Source of the DNA: Ascarosepion bandense
Taxonomy: Eukaryota > Mollusca > Cephalopoda > Sepiida > Sepiidae
Direction: 5' to 3'
DNA: 64,000 nt
Assembly: GCA_037127315.1 (NCBI GenBank)
Contig: JBBBDQ010001944.1
Coordinates: 1,296,314-1,360,313 of the forward strand
In this document: one piece after another, positions 33,925-45,129 of the stretch
Numbering within the stretch: position 1 is the first letter of the stretch
Layout of the letters: each line of letters begins with the position of its first letter
Notes under the pieces: generated by a model
What the model saw: the letters and a program-made list of their open reading frames with translations, nothing else
Database searches by the model: none
Told to the model about the DNA's origin: nothing
Made by a program: the position numbers and the translations under genes

Positions 33925-34369
33925 ATGAATGAATGAATGAATGAATGAATGAAATGTTCTATTTTCCTTCCGGTTTTCCTGCTTGATTTCAATATGATGT
34001 CTTCCTAAACTTTTAAATATGTTTTCTTACCAACAGATCGAAGCAGATTTCTGAAGGAATGCACAATTTGCTTCACCTCCAGTGAGCTCAAGGCAGTTGG
34101 TAACGCTATCGATCAAAACGGAAGTGTTTGTTTGGAAAAAACGGAAAAAAGTTCTCATAACATTTACTTCTCTAAGAAAAACAGGGCTTAATCATCAGAC
34201 AGTTTTAGATGAAACGCCAACAGACGTACATTGTACTTTAATGATAATATACATGGCGTGTGACATTGCATCTTTAGGTGTTTTGTCCTGTTGACACTTC
34301 AGAATATACCGACTATATCGCCAGCAGAGTGGAAAAAACTACCAAAGGTCAACCAGCAAGTAACTATTT
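33341..34369. other. spacer with microsatellites and a SINE relic
   Basis: Contains a family A SINE relic at 33548-33610, (GATA)n at 33736-33792, (GAAA)n at 33889-33923 and (GAAT)n at 33924-33951. No gene seen. Confidence 0.5.
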
Positions 34370-34710
34370 ACAAACGACTAACATCTATCAAAATACTCAA
34401 ATATAAACTACCAATTTTTATCAATTTCGAACCAATTCAATAGCTACAGATACAACCAACTTATATTTAGCTATCCCAAACCAATTCAATAGATATAACT
34501 AGAGATATAAACGACAAATGTTTACCTATGCTGAACCAATTCAATGGGTGTAGCCATTGATATAAATTGCCAATATTTAATTATACCGAGCCAATTTATT
34601 GGTTATAGCCACAGATATAAGCAACTAATTTACCAATCCCGTAACAATTGAATACCAACAGATATAAACGACCAATACTTACGTATTCTGAACCAATTCA
34701 ATGGTTATAG

Positions 34711-35461
34711 TGTGGTGATACCGACCGAGTAAAAGCGAGGGACCGGATGTTTGCACTCTAACGACCAGAAAGCAAATGACCAAAACTCGCCCGTGCGCAT
34801 CCGGGTTCACGCAGTTGTTCCGGTTGAAAACTAAAAATTAATTAAATATTAAATTTCCAGTTCGCGAATTTTATTTATCGGCTAATGGGAAGCACAGAAA
34901 CAAATACAGATATAAATTCCCAAATGATCTGTTGCGATCCAAAAAAAAAAAAGATATAAAAAGCCGATACAGAAAGCATCGCCTGACAGAAAGACAGACC
35001 GACTCACACAGACTAACTCGCGACAGACGAGAGTAATTAGTATCTCCCTTGACCAAGTCAAGTGGCTTACTATGCTCGTCGCCTTCACCTCCCTTTTCCT
35101 TCGCCCCTGTCTCAAAACTACTCACTGACCTAAGGAGTGAATACATCAAAGACATTCCTTACTTACAACGCTCCCACATTCCTAAGCATTAATTTTCTTT
35201 TCAGCATTTTATTGCCATGAACATTTTAACCTCCGTTGGACCTATACTTCAACTTTAATTGTAAAAACCTTAATTGATATGTGTATATATAAAATGTTAT
35301 TTTTCAACTCAATTTGCTTTTCTTGATTTATAATCATTTTATGACGTATAGTGGGCTATCTACAACGAGGCCAAATTCCGTTAATCTGCAACACTATACA
35401 ACTACTTTCCTAAAGAACGACTCCCCACTATAAACTTGAAAAGAATGGATAACCCACTATA
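34711..35461 (+). mobile_element. solo LTR-like insertion, 751 bp
   Basis: Flanked by ATAG on both sides (34707-34710 and 35462-35465) within the minisatellite unit. Ends are roughly inverted (TGTGGTGATACC and GATAACCCACTATA). Inside is a TATA box context, AGATATAAAAAGCCGATACA (34952), followed by a leader-like GACAGAAAGACAGACCGACT. Starts TG but ends TA instead of CA. Probably an LTR left after recombination. Confidence 0.55.
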
Positions 35462-35834
35462 ATAGCCACAGCTATAAACGACTAATATTTACGAATCCTG
35501 GACTAATTCAGTAGCTTCATATATAAACAAACAATATTTACCTATTTTGAAAAAATTCATTTGTTATAGCCATAAATATAAACAATCAATATTTACCCAT
35601 CCCGGACCAATTTAATAGCCACGGAAATAAATGACGAATACTTACCTATCCGAGACAAATTCAATATCAAAAGATATAAACGAATGATATTTACTTATTC
35701 CGAACCAATTCATTGGTTATAGCCACAGATATAAACAACCAGCTTTGCCTACTCCGAACAAATTCATTAGCCACAGATATAAACGACGAATATTTATCTA
35801 TCACGGACCAAAAGAATACCAATAGATATAAACA

Positions 35835-38306
35835 TAGGCACGTACCTCAATTTAAATTGAATTTTTAAAAATAAAAAAGTTTTCTTGAAGCTATAATTTT
35901 AGCTTTAATTGAAAGCCAAGAGATTAAATTTACTAATTACAGTAAGCAAAATACCCTAAATCAAAAAAATTTAGGTTTAATAATTTTTTTTAAATTTCAA
36001 ACTTTCCACCATTTTTCATCGATTGTAAACATTAGCCAATTCTCTGTTTTAAAAAATCTTACAAAAGTAAAATGCATCTCGCTGATACGTTATTTCATTC
36101 AAATTACCGAATTTAAACTTAACTGAAGTTCCCTTGAAGCAAGAATTGCTTGCTTACTGCTTGAAATTTTTCAAAAGAACATTTTCTCAATTACGGTAGC
36201 CTTGTTATCACAGATGTCAACACTTTATCAAAGGCATTATAGATGATTTACAGTAGCTGGCCAAAAGTATGGAAGACGAATTTGGTATAAAAAGGTTTAT
36301 ATACAGATTTTTTTTGGGGGGAAGGGATGACAACCCTTGAATCACGTGACCTTTTAATGATAATCATCGCGTATGGCCAAACGTACAAACAAAATACGGG
36401 TAATAAACATGCAGAAAATTAAAATGTTTTAATTATTTAACAAAGAATTAGCACCCTTTTTTAAAGTAACTGTTTAGATTTTTCGATTAGTAAATACGTA
36501 TTCGCCACACATTAATTTCGAAAAATCTGAGAGACCTATGAGTAAGTAATTTTAAAACATTTTGAAACTTTTTAAAAAATTACTTAATTAAAAAATTAAA
36601 AAATAATAAAAATGAAAAAAATTCTTATAAAACTCATTATTAATGGAAAAAATATTCTATTCAGACTATGATATCATTTTAATTCATGTTTATAAAAGCA
36701 TTTAAAATTTTATCCAAATAAAAAAAGGCATAGTTTATTGCATTTTTGTTTTCCTAATTCGGACCAGATTTTCTAAAAACAAGCAGGTTTTGAAGAAAAA
36801 AAGACACTTGATTAGCATTCCCAAATGACTCATGAATTTAATTAAAATTATCTATATATGTTGAGACCTAGTCGCATTTTTCGACATTTCAGGAAATTAA
36901 TTGGTGGTGAGGGATAACATATGTAAAAAAATATTTTTACCAATAGGAAATTAATAATATTAATCATAATTAATAACATTATCAATTAATAATTGATAAC
37001 ATAATTAATAACATTATTAATCATAATTAATAACATTAATCATAATTAATAGTAAATTAATTGGTGGTGAGGGATAACATATGTAAAAAAAATATTTTTA
37101 CCAATAGTAAATTAATAATATTAATCATAATTAATAACATTATCACTTAATAATTGATAACATAATTAATAACATTATTAATCATAATTAATAACATTAA
37201 TCATAATTAATAGTAAATATAATTGGTGGTGAGGGATAACATATGTAAAAAAATATTTTTACCAATAGTAAATTAATAATATTAATCATAATTAATAACA
37301 TTATCAATTAATAATTGATAACATAATTAATAACATTATTAATCATAATTAATAACATTAATCATAATTAATAGTAAATTAATTGGTGGTGAGGGATAAC
37401 ATATGTAAAAAAAATATTTTTACCAATAGTAAATTAATAATATTAATCATAATTAATAACATTATCAATTAATAATTGATAACATAATTAATGACATTAT
37501 TAAGCATAATTAATAACATTAATCATAATTAATAGTAAATTAATTGGTGGTGAGGGATAACATATGTAAAAAAATATTTTTACCAATAGTAAATTAATAA
37601 TATTAATCATAATTAATAACATTATCAATTAATAATTGATAACATAATTAATAACATTATTAATCATAATTAATAACATTAATCATAATTAATAGTAAAT
37701 TAATTGGTGATGAGGGATAACATATGTAAAAAAAATATTTTTACCAATAGTAAATTAATAATATTAATCATAATTAATAACATTATCAATTAATAATTGA
37801 TAACATAATTAATAACATTATTAATCATAATTAATAACATTAATCATAATTAATAGTAAATTAATTGGTGGTGAGGGATAACATATGTAAAAAAAATATT
37901 TTTACCAATATTTTCTAAAAATAATTATTTCGAAACTGATTTCAGTCAATTATGAATAAGTTCTGAAACTTTCATCAAAATCCGACCATTATTTTATTTG
38001 CAAGAATTTCCAAATTAATGTGTGTTTCACAGTCAAAAAATGCCTTTGCGTAATATTACGTTTAATCTAGCGTCAATTTATACCTCGCACTGACGAGAGA
38101 AAAAAGAAGATTTTCTACCACTAAATGAACCTGTTAGAACCTGTTAGAAACAATTAAGAAAATGTAAAAATAATTTTCAAAATACCTTAATCTATCCTCT
38201 TCATGATAGAGTAAACATTTTGCCGAGAAAACTTTGTTTTTATTTAGTTTAAGGCATTTTCCTTCAGACTATGCTGTTCTTTCAGCGATATTGTTGAACA
38301 TACCTA
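35835..38306. mobile_element. hAT-like non-autonomous element, 2.47 kb
   Basis: Inserted in the 55-bp minisatellite. TATAAACA flanks both sides (35827-35834 and 38307-38314), an 8-bp duplication typical of hAT transposons, although that octamer is also part of the array unit. Ends are imperfect inverted repeats: TAGGCACGTACCTCAA and (rc) TAGGTATGTTCAACAA. The interior is AT-rich without transposase. It contains a 161-bp satellite (36897-37905) and, at 36250, CAGTAGCTGGCCAAAAGTAT, which resembles a Tc1-type terminus. Confidence 0.6.
36897..37905. repeat. 161-bp satellite, six full copies plus a partial
   Basis: Unit starts TTAATTGGTGGTGAGGGATA then ACATATGTAAAAAAATATTT. The rest is almost purely A/T (ATTAATCATAATTAATAACA variants) and rich in dyad symmetry. 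Copies differ by one or two bases, so amplification is recent relative to the host array. Confidence 0.95.
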
Positions 38307-38889
38307 TATAAACAATTACTATTTACCTATTATGAACCAATTCAATGGTCATACCCACAGGTATAAACGACGAATATTTACCAATTCCAGACCAATTCAG
38401 TAGTCACTGATATAAACATCCAATACTTTAACCATCTTGAACAAATTCAATAGCCAGAGACATAAATGACGACAATTTACCTATCCCGGACAAATTCAAT
38501 GCCAACAGATATAAACGACCGATATTTATCTCTTCTGGACCAGTTCAATGGTTATAGTCAGATATAAACGACCAATACTTACCTATTCTGAACGAATTCA
38601 GTGGTTATAGTCACGGATATAAACAACCAATATTTACATATCACGAACCAATTTTAATAATTATAGCCATAAATATGCACGACCAATACTTAACTATCTA
38701 CGATCTAATTAAATACGTATAACCGCAAATGTAAACGACCATAAAATGCTTAAGCATCAAATATAATCGACCAATACTAACCTATGCACAAAGCAAGTGT
38801 ATTTTTTCACCTCAGATAAAGATACCAATATTTACTTTTTCTCTTACTCAGTAAAGGCTTATAAGCTGTTAAAATATTCGATAATAAAA

Positions 38890-39905
38890 GAAGGTAGTAA
38901 ATACAAACAAGATATACATTTAGTAGATTCTGTAGAAAAGCTAAACAGAAGCCGAGAACAAAAATTATGAAAATGAAAGCCAAGGATAAAGCTCTTGAAC
39001 AGATGAAACAACGCTGGCAAGACAAAGCTCTGCATGGCCAATATCCAGAATAAATATCAATAAATCCAATGTTGATAAAGTTAATACTTATCGATGGTTA
39101 CGTGCATCTGGATTAAAGTCTGAGACTGAATGCTTTATTCTTGCAGCGCAAGACCAAATAGTATATATAATAATGTGGATCCAAAATCAGGTTCTGTGAT
39201 AAATACCAAGGAAAATAGACCATCTAATCTCACGTTGTTCTGTACTTGCCCCAAATGAATATAACAATCGTCACGATAGAGTGGGGCAATATTTACATTG
39301 GACAATGTGCAAACACTATGGAAAATCTGTAAACAAACACTGGTATAAACATCACCCAACACCGGTTACAGAAACAGAAGATGTCACCATTCTGTGGGAT
39401 TACACCATCTACACAGACAGAAAAATTGAAGCAAATAGGCTGGACATTATTGTTAAAAAACAGAAAGAAAAAACTTGTCTATTAATTGAAATGGCTTGTC
39501 CAGCGGATAGTAAGATGGCGACCAAGAAATTTGAAAAACTGTCAAAATATAAAAACCTGGAAATTGAAATAGAAAAAATGTGGAAATTGAAAACAAGAGC
39601 TGTGCCAATGATAGTAGGTGCACTTGGAATGATAAAAAAATGGAACAAAACAACAGATTGAAAGAATCCCTGGAAACCCAATCTTAAGAGGTATACCAAA
39701 AAATTGTCTTGTTAAGTACAGCCTACACACTAGGGAGAACTTTGTCTATGTAACGCTAGAGATGATAGGGGTCATATAAAACCTGAAATGGAGCCATAAC
39801 GACACACCACGACCTGCCTTAGGTTTTCCCGCAGACTTGGTTGGTAGTGCGACCATAGCAGAAATCGAAATATGATGAAAAATAACAACAGTATAATAAT
39901 AATAA
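38890..39905 (+). mobile_element. R2-like LINE 3' end with restriction-like endonuclease (copy 1)
   Basis: Pieces in two frames: HGQYPENINKSNVDKVN and YRWLRASGLKSETECFILAA, then a Cys/His-type stretch, GQYLHWTMCKHYGKSV, TILWDYTIYTDRKIEANRLD and TCLLIEMACPADSKMATKKF. The arrangement ILWD, R-P-D, then I-D/E-x-A-x-P-x-D is the C-terminal restriction-like endonuclease signature of R2/NeSL-type LINEs. Here Pro-Asp is Leu-Asp. A 3' UTR (GACGACCTGCC-like block near 39806) and a (TAA)n tail follow to 39905. 5' truncated. Confidence 0.65.
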
Positions 39906-39909
39906 TAAT

Positions 39910-40259
39910 TGTTGTGGATTCCGGATGAGAAACCACACAAAATAATGAACAAGAAAGCAAATATTTGAGATAGAAAAATAGGTTATATTGAACGTAAATA
40001 TACAAACTGTAACGCCGGTTAGTAATACAATTATTAAGGAATAGATATATACAAACCTTTCAAGTGAAGCCGTGCTGGAAATAGGATATCCGTGTAATAT
40101 TATTCTGGCTGAGTAGAGCTCAGAGCTACTATGCCAGCCGACGAGTTATTCTCTGTGTAACTTCGGTATCTCTCGCTAACTTACTGATCAGTCCCCGTCC
40201 TCTCTATGGCAGGAGTATATGTATACTCAAGTCGAGTCCATTATCATAGAAACACAACA
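39910..40259 (+). mobile_element. solo LTR, family L, 350 bp
   Basis: Begins TGTTGTGGATTCC and ends GAAACACAACA, inverted termini of an LTR. The reverse complement of 45130-45539 is homologous throughout (GCAGGAGTATATGTATACTC; ACAAAATAATGAACAA). It landed in the (TAA)n tail of R2-like copy 1; (CAA)n(TAA)n follows directly. No internal retroelement genes remain. Confidence 0.78.
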
Positions 40260-40270
40260 ACAACAACAAC

Positions 40271-40299
<29 letters not shown>

Positions 40300-40305
<6 letters not shown>

Positions 40306-41035
40306 TATGACTAATAGTGTGAATTCCAAAGACAGTTTCTGTGACAAATATCTGGAAACAATAGACCATCTAATCTCAAGATATTCTGAAGATATAAAAA
40401 TCGTCACTATATAGTGGGGTAATATTTACACTGGACAATGTGCAAACACTTTGGGGAGGTTGACAAAAACTGCTATGAACATCACCCAGCACAGGTTACA
40501 GTCATAGATGTCATCACAATTCTATTGAATTATATCTTCTCAAACAGGCCTGACATAATTATCAAAAACCGGAAAGAAAATATTTGCCTACTTATTGATA
40601 TGGCTTGCCCAGCGGATTTTAACTTAGCAGTCAAGGTATTTGAAAAATTATCGAAGCATTAACCCCTGGAAATCGAAATAGAAATATGTAGAAATTGAAA
40701 ACAAAATAATGCTTCTAATAATAGTAGGTGTGCTTGAAATGATAAAAAAGGAACACAACGCATTGAAAAAATCCCTGGAAATCCCAGCTTAGGAGAAATC
40801 CCAGCTTAGGAGAAATCCAATAAGTGTATTGATAAGTATATGCCACACACTAAGAAGAATGTTATCAGGTAAAGCTAGTGATATTATGGGAGTTGGGAAA
40901 ACAAAACCTGAAATGTAGTCATAACAACAGACCGCTACCTTTCTCAGGTCTTCCCACAGGCTTGGTAGGTATTGTGACCACAGCGGAAACCGGAACGTTT
41001 TAGCATAATAATAATAATAACTTTTTCGAATATTA
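40300..41035 (+). mobile_element. R2-like LINE 3' end (copy 2)
   Basis: Same family as 38890-39905: MCKHFGEVDKNCYEHHPAQV, NRPDIIIKNRKENICLLIDM and ACPADFNLAVKVFEKLSKH. The Arg-Pro-Asp and Ile-Asp catalytic pattern is intact here. The 3' UTR (ACCTGAAATGTAGTCATAAC; GGTCTTCCCACAGGCTTGGT) ends in (TAA)n at about 41005-41030. A 20-bp block is duplicated at 40780-40812. Confidence 0.65.
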
Positions 41036-41206
41036 AAAAAGAATAATTTTTGTAATGTCGTAAAACAAACACTCCAATCCAATGGCTTCGTTGCTAAATC
41101 AAATAATTAAAAAAAATCTGTGTGGTTATATTTCTGTTGCATTCCTTCATTAATGACTTAGACAGATTAAATTTTCGTTTTCAAAAGCCAACTTCTTGAG
41201 GCTAAG

Positions 41207-41515
41207 GTCAGTCAGTCAGTTAAGTGCCATGCGTGATACACGCTTGGGCGATCATGTCTCAAAAGAGACATGACTGACTGGGCAGAAGATTATCCCGCAG
41301 TAGGTTGCCATTGCTTTCTGCGGTAGACTGGTTGCCAACCAAGGCTATAGAACCCAATCCGTCCTGTTATTTGACCCATAACTGGAGGGAAGAGACGGAT
41401 TAATACCTTTCCCAAGGGTATTTGCGCGTTTATGATTGCAACGAATTCAACTGGAATTCGAACTCGGCTCTCCGATTTCTCGTTCCGAGTCGATATCCAC
41501 TGGACCACAACGCTA
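41207..41515 (-). mobile_element. tRNA-derived SINE, family A
   Basis: Full-length reverse-strand copy with B box GAGTTCGAATTCCAG on the minus strand and 3' end GGCACTTAACTGACTGACTG. Confidence 0.92.
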
Positions 41516-42333
41516 AGGTAGAGATCAGAAAAAACCTCGTAAACAGAAAAGATACATTGGTAATCCCAGCATGGAACCCACTGTGGACAATAAATAATCC
41601 TTATATTTTTTCTTATGATTTTAATTGGTACAAGTCAAGGTTTACATAAGTAATCTATTGTCAGTCTTTAGAATGTTAAAATACTGCGTTTAAATAAAAG
41701 AGGCCTTATTTGATTAATCGCAAAGTTGTAGTATTCCATCATGAGAACGCATGATCCCATACAAAGAAGATTGAAGAATTCGAATGTACAAGAACCAATC
41801 CATCTTCAGTCATTTTGGCGTCAAATGATTACCATCTATTCCAGAGTTTATAAAGTAATCTTGATGAACGAGTTCTGAAAAACATAAATAAATGATATCT
41901 ACTTTCTCTATGTTGTCCTCTAAAAGAGGAACTGGATGACGGCCATATACCGTTGAAACACCAGTTCCCGTACGATTACCGAAGTAAAGCAACATCGGAC
42001 CTGGTTTGGCCGTAAATGGGTGATATTTTGGAAATATAAGCTGCTGTAAGCTTGGATGTGCGGCGAATGTTATGGGAAATTATTAATGGGAGATCCGAGT
42101 TTTAATTTTAGTTGGATTCGTTATATTCATTTATGCGCAAATACCTTGGGTAAACATGTATAACGCGGCTGCATCCAGTCAACCTCCTTGACATTTGACC
42201 GATTTCGCCCACGTTGTGTTGTTGATATCGGATTAAACAAGCCAGAACCGCCTATCACAACTTGATGAGGATGGTTTAAACTTGCGAGGGATTGGTATGA
42301 TGCAAACTAAATTTAAGACCGCAACGAAAGGGC

Positions 42334-42334
<1 letters not shown>
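41516..42334. other. unassigned DNA with a SINE relic
   Basis: A fragment at 42085-42180 (GAGATCCGAGTTTTAATTTT, TTTATGCGCAAATACCTTGG) is a family A relic. Otherwise no gene seen. Confidence 0.45.
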
Positions 42335-42360
<26 letters not shown>

Positions 42361-42367
<7 letters not shown>

Positions 42368-42560
42368 GCTTAATATATATTAAGTAATTCATCGAGCTTT
42401 ATATTCGACCTCAACAGAATGCAGAAAGCACTGGACGGCCGTTTCGTCCTATATTTTGAACTCTTCAGCAGTGCTTATCCACTACCAGGAATCGAACCCA
42501 GAGAGTTTTGGTTATTAAACTGATGTTATACCAACTGTACCACGGGCCCTAGTGACGAAG
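42361..42560 (-). mobile_element. tRNA-headed repeat, family C, with hammerhead
   Basis: On the minus strand: GGGCCCGTGGTACAGTTGGT (A-box-like TGGTACAGTTGG), then CTGGGTTCGATTCCTGG, which contains a perfect Pol III B box GGTTCGATTCC. TAGTGGATAAGCACTG then enters the hammerhead at 42476-42426, and a 60-nt tail GAGGTCGAATATAAAGCTCG leads to TAATATATATTAAGC and (TA)n. The tRNA-like head can be folded through the T arm but not the acceptor stem, so this is a SINE-type head, not a tRNA gene. Confidence 0.85.
42426..42476 (-). ncRNA. hammerhead ribozyme, type I (family C, copy 1)
   Basis: Minus strand: stem I 5' strand AAGCACUG; core CUGAAGA (position 7, the only change, is variable in hammerheads); stem II GUUC with GGAC around an 8-nt loop; GAAA; helix III as the palindrome ACGGCCGU; C17; and stem I 3' strand CAGUGCUU, which pairs with AAGCACUG over 8 of 8 positions. 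Predicted cleavage is after C at 42434. All invariant core bases are present. Short self-complementary helix III suggests it acts best as a dimer or in tandem RNA. Confidence 0.88.
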
Positions 42561-42952
42561 AGGTAACGAATTAAACTCGATGAAGCGCCGCCCGTTCAAA
42601 AATTCAGTGGTCGAGCTCATCCAAGCTCCTTTACCCGTAGGACAGTGCCTCCCAGAACGACTACTTCTCCAACACAAGCCGCTAAATCCATAGCATGTTA
42701 AGCTGGTTTAAGCACAGAAATATGACAGAAGTATTATGAGGATTTGAACAATTATTAAATAATTCATCGAGCTTTTTATTCGACCTCAACAGAATACAGA
42801 AATCACTGGACGGCCGTTTCGTCCTATATTTGTGACTCTTCAGCAGTGAAGCTACGAGTAAAGGAGCTTGGATGAGCTCCACCACGGAATTTGTGAACGG
42901 GCGGCGCTTCATCGAGCTTAATTCATCACCTCTTCGTCACCAGGGCCCGTCC
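42541..42952. repeat. inverted segment pair around the second family C ribozyme
   Basis: 42541-42641 (GATGAAGCGCCGCCCGTTCA, GAGCTCATCCAAGCTCCTTT) is the inverted complement of 42852-42952. Together with the direct repeat of the ribozyme region (42365-42460 and 42752-42849), this shows one full unit plus a partly inverted second copy. Confidence 0.85.
42803..42849 (-). ncRNA. hammerhead ribozyme, type I (family C, copy 2)
   Basis: Minus strand: UCACUG, core CUGAAGA, stem II GUC with GAC around a 10-nt loop, GAAA, palindrome ACGGCCGU, C17 and CAGUGA. Stem I is complete over 6 bp. Compared with copy 1, stem I pair 6 has changed from C-G to A-U, a compensatory change that preserves pairing. The predicted cleavage site (42809) is 375 nt from that of copy 1. 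Confidence 0.87.
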
Positions 42953-42959
42953 TAAAGAA

Positions 42960-44381
42960 ATGTGCTTTTTAGCTAGTTACTGTTCTATCTTAATTTTTAC
43001 AACACATGGCTCGCTGCTTCCCGGTTTCCAACTTGCTCGAAGTTCTCCAATATTGTTCTTGTTTGAAAAAAGAAATGAAAAACCCTCTGATATCTCAAAT
43101 TATCATCCTAGTTGTTTCTTAGCTTTTTTCAACAAAGTTCTCGGCGTTCTTATCAGTACCACATTCGTTAAGTATTTTACATTGCACAATGAATATGGCT
43201 TCCGTTTCACCGAGTCTGCTGCTGTAGTTTTAACGACCATTGTTAAATTTGTCTATCAAGGTTTAGATAAGAATGGCGAAGCTCTATCTCTAGATCTCAA
43301 AAGCGTTCGACAAAATTACCTTCTTCGCAAAATCAACGGTTACGATTTCACAGTACGTATTTTTGACTTAATACAATCACTCTTATAAAAAACATTGGTA
43401 AATGAAGGCCATCTATAACGGCCATGCTTCCGGATTATTTCATACTAACACATCACCTAAAATAACACTATGATTAGACGTAGGCTGTTTCTTAACTTCA
43501 CGTATGCTTTTCCAACGAAATCATTTGCCAACTAGTTATTTATACAGGTGATACAACCATTTACTCATGTCTTAGTAGTAATTAGCAATATAGCCCGGGG
43601 TTTCTCGGATGTCATGAAAGCTTTAAAACTTATCAATAGTCCTAAAGCTCAGACTCCTTGGACGTTGGCACGAAAGACTAAAAAGCGAAAACGTAGATTG
43701 AAAAAAAAACCGAATGGATGTAAGTTAAATTTTGATTTCCTGTACGGATGTCAAATAAGTTTTCCGTCGCAAACTGAATTTTGAAGGCTAAATAAGTCTT
43801 CTGAGTAAATGGTATCATGGTAGAGACTAAGAACTACTTAGAACAAAACCCGAAGCAAAACCCAAAATGAAAGTACTGAAAACCTGATTTTGATCAGACC
43901 CAATAGGATATCGGGGTATCGATTTCCAATATCAAGTCAAATAAGTCATCCAAAGATAAACTAACCTAAGTAAGTCCATGAAAACTTATCATACCCATCG
44001 GGAGTAAAATTAGAGAAAATGAGCCATATAGATGGCTATATATCGGTTTTTGATCATATTCGATATCGGGGAAAAAATGAGTCGTCTGAGAAGATCTACG
44101 AATGTTTGAGATTAAAAACTATAATTTTACCAAGTTAGAGCAAATTCTGCAGCAATAACCACGATAATAGGGCTGAAATCCTGATCTTGATCAGACCTGA
44201 TCGTATATCGGGGTATCGATTTCCGATATCCGAGAAAAATCGGAAAAAATGCGTAGCCCATGACCTGACCAAAAGCCTAAAAAATATATGTGTGATGTTT
44301 GGTGAGAATCGGATAAAAATTGTGGGTTTGTATAAAGGACATACATACAGACAGATAGACAAACATACACAAACATTTTGC

Positions 44382-44421
<40 letters not shown>

Positions 44422-45129
44422 TTCCGAGAGAAAAGTTCTAATCACTGATTAGCAAGAAATGCCTTGTAAATTTTAACCCCTTTTTAATAACTGCTTTCAT
44501 TTAATCACCACAGAGAACCTTTTCTGTCTGTCCTCAACATGGCTAATGCTATATCCCAGGAGAGCAATATTATGTACCTTTTTAACCTCGTGTTTTACCA
44601 TGACACGCAGTGGAACGCCAGTATCAAATCAATTGTTACGTCTAAATTGTTATGAGATTTAGTTCACTGTGTCATGCCAGTAAATCCTTCTCGATAGAAT
44701 TCATCTTGCACATTTATAAATCTGCCATTACTCTATGCCTTGAATACTATTGCCATATCTGGTCTAGTGCTCTTGGTGTATATTTTGAGATTCTTGACAA
44801 AATTCAAAGAAGGGTCTGTAATATAATCATAAACTTGCATCTCGACTTCAGTTATTTTCGCACCGTCATGACATGACTTCCCTCTGCCTTTTTGTACAAA
44901 TATTTTCACCCAACCCTAATGATATGTTCTTTCCACAGGTGTTATGGCTACATGTATTGAAGTCGGCTGCTAGATTGACAACTAGGTCTCATTAATTTTC
45001 TGTTAAACTAGGTGAATACCCCCACAATTTCGATTTCTTGCTTCCACGATAATTACAATCTTCAAAAATTCAAATGCAACATCAATCGCCATCTTCTTTC
45101 TTCCCATCAAAGTCTTCTTATTCTCTTTC
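42960..45129 (+). mobile_element. CR1-like LINE, split by a Helitron and then by an LTR
   Basis: RT remnants at 42960-43390 (EKPSDISNYHP, NEYGFRFTESAAVVLTTIVK, VRIFDLIQSLL) reach VIYTGDTTIYSC at about 43560, where Tyr-Ala-Asp-Asp has decayed. A Helitron-like insert occupies 43582-44421. The LINE resumes at once with KKCLVNF, then TQWNASIKSIV and SIEFILHIYKSAITLCLEYY, and runs to its 3' UTR. A solo LTR cuts that at 45130. Heavily mutated. Confidence 0.78.
43582..44421 (-). mobile_element. Helitron-like element in a CR1 copy
   Basis: Minus strand ends CCGAGAAACCCCGGGCTATA then TTGCTAA and flanking T; CTAA fits CTRR. It has the same body as 15122-15670 (GACTCCTTGGACGTTGGCAC; GAGAATCGGATAAAAATTGT) plus a longer middle. 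The 5' side is a (TA)n run to about 44421, ending TC on the minus strand. Divergent from the other copies. Confidence 0.65.

Larger units (their letters stand above)
34370..38790. repeat. ~55-bp minisatellite, split by two large insertions
   Basis: The unit is about AACCAATTCAATGGTTATAG, CCACAGATATAAACGACCAA, TATTTACCTATCCCG. Three segments remain: 34370-34710, 35462-35834 and 38307-38790. The first gap holds a solo-LTR-like insert, the second a hAT-like element. Units differ by 10-30%, so the array is old. Confidence 0.9.

Noticed and set aside
36250..36310. Tc1-type terminus CAGTAGCTGGCCAAAAGTAT
   Set aside because: No matching opposite end or transposase found; noted only inside the hAT-like entry.
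39409..39730. Several overlapping minus-strand frames rich in Phe/Leu
   Set aside because: Antisense of the R2-like endonuclease region.
42480..42560. Possible tRNA gene (A box and perfect B box)
   Set aside because: The acceptor stem cannot form and the sequence runs directly into a ribozyme and repeat body; it is a SINE-type head. The same reasoning was applied to the heads of families A and B.
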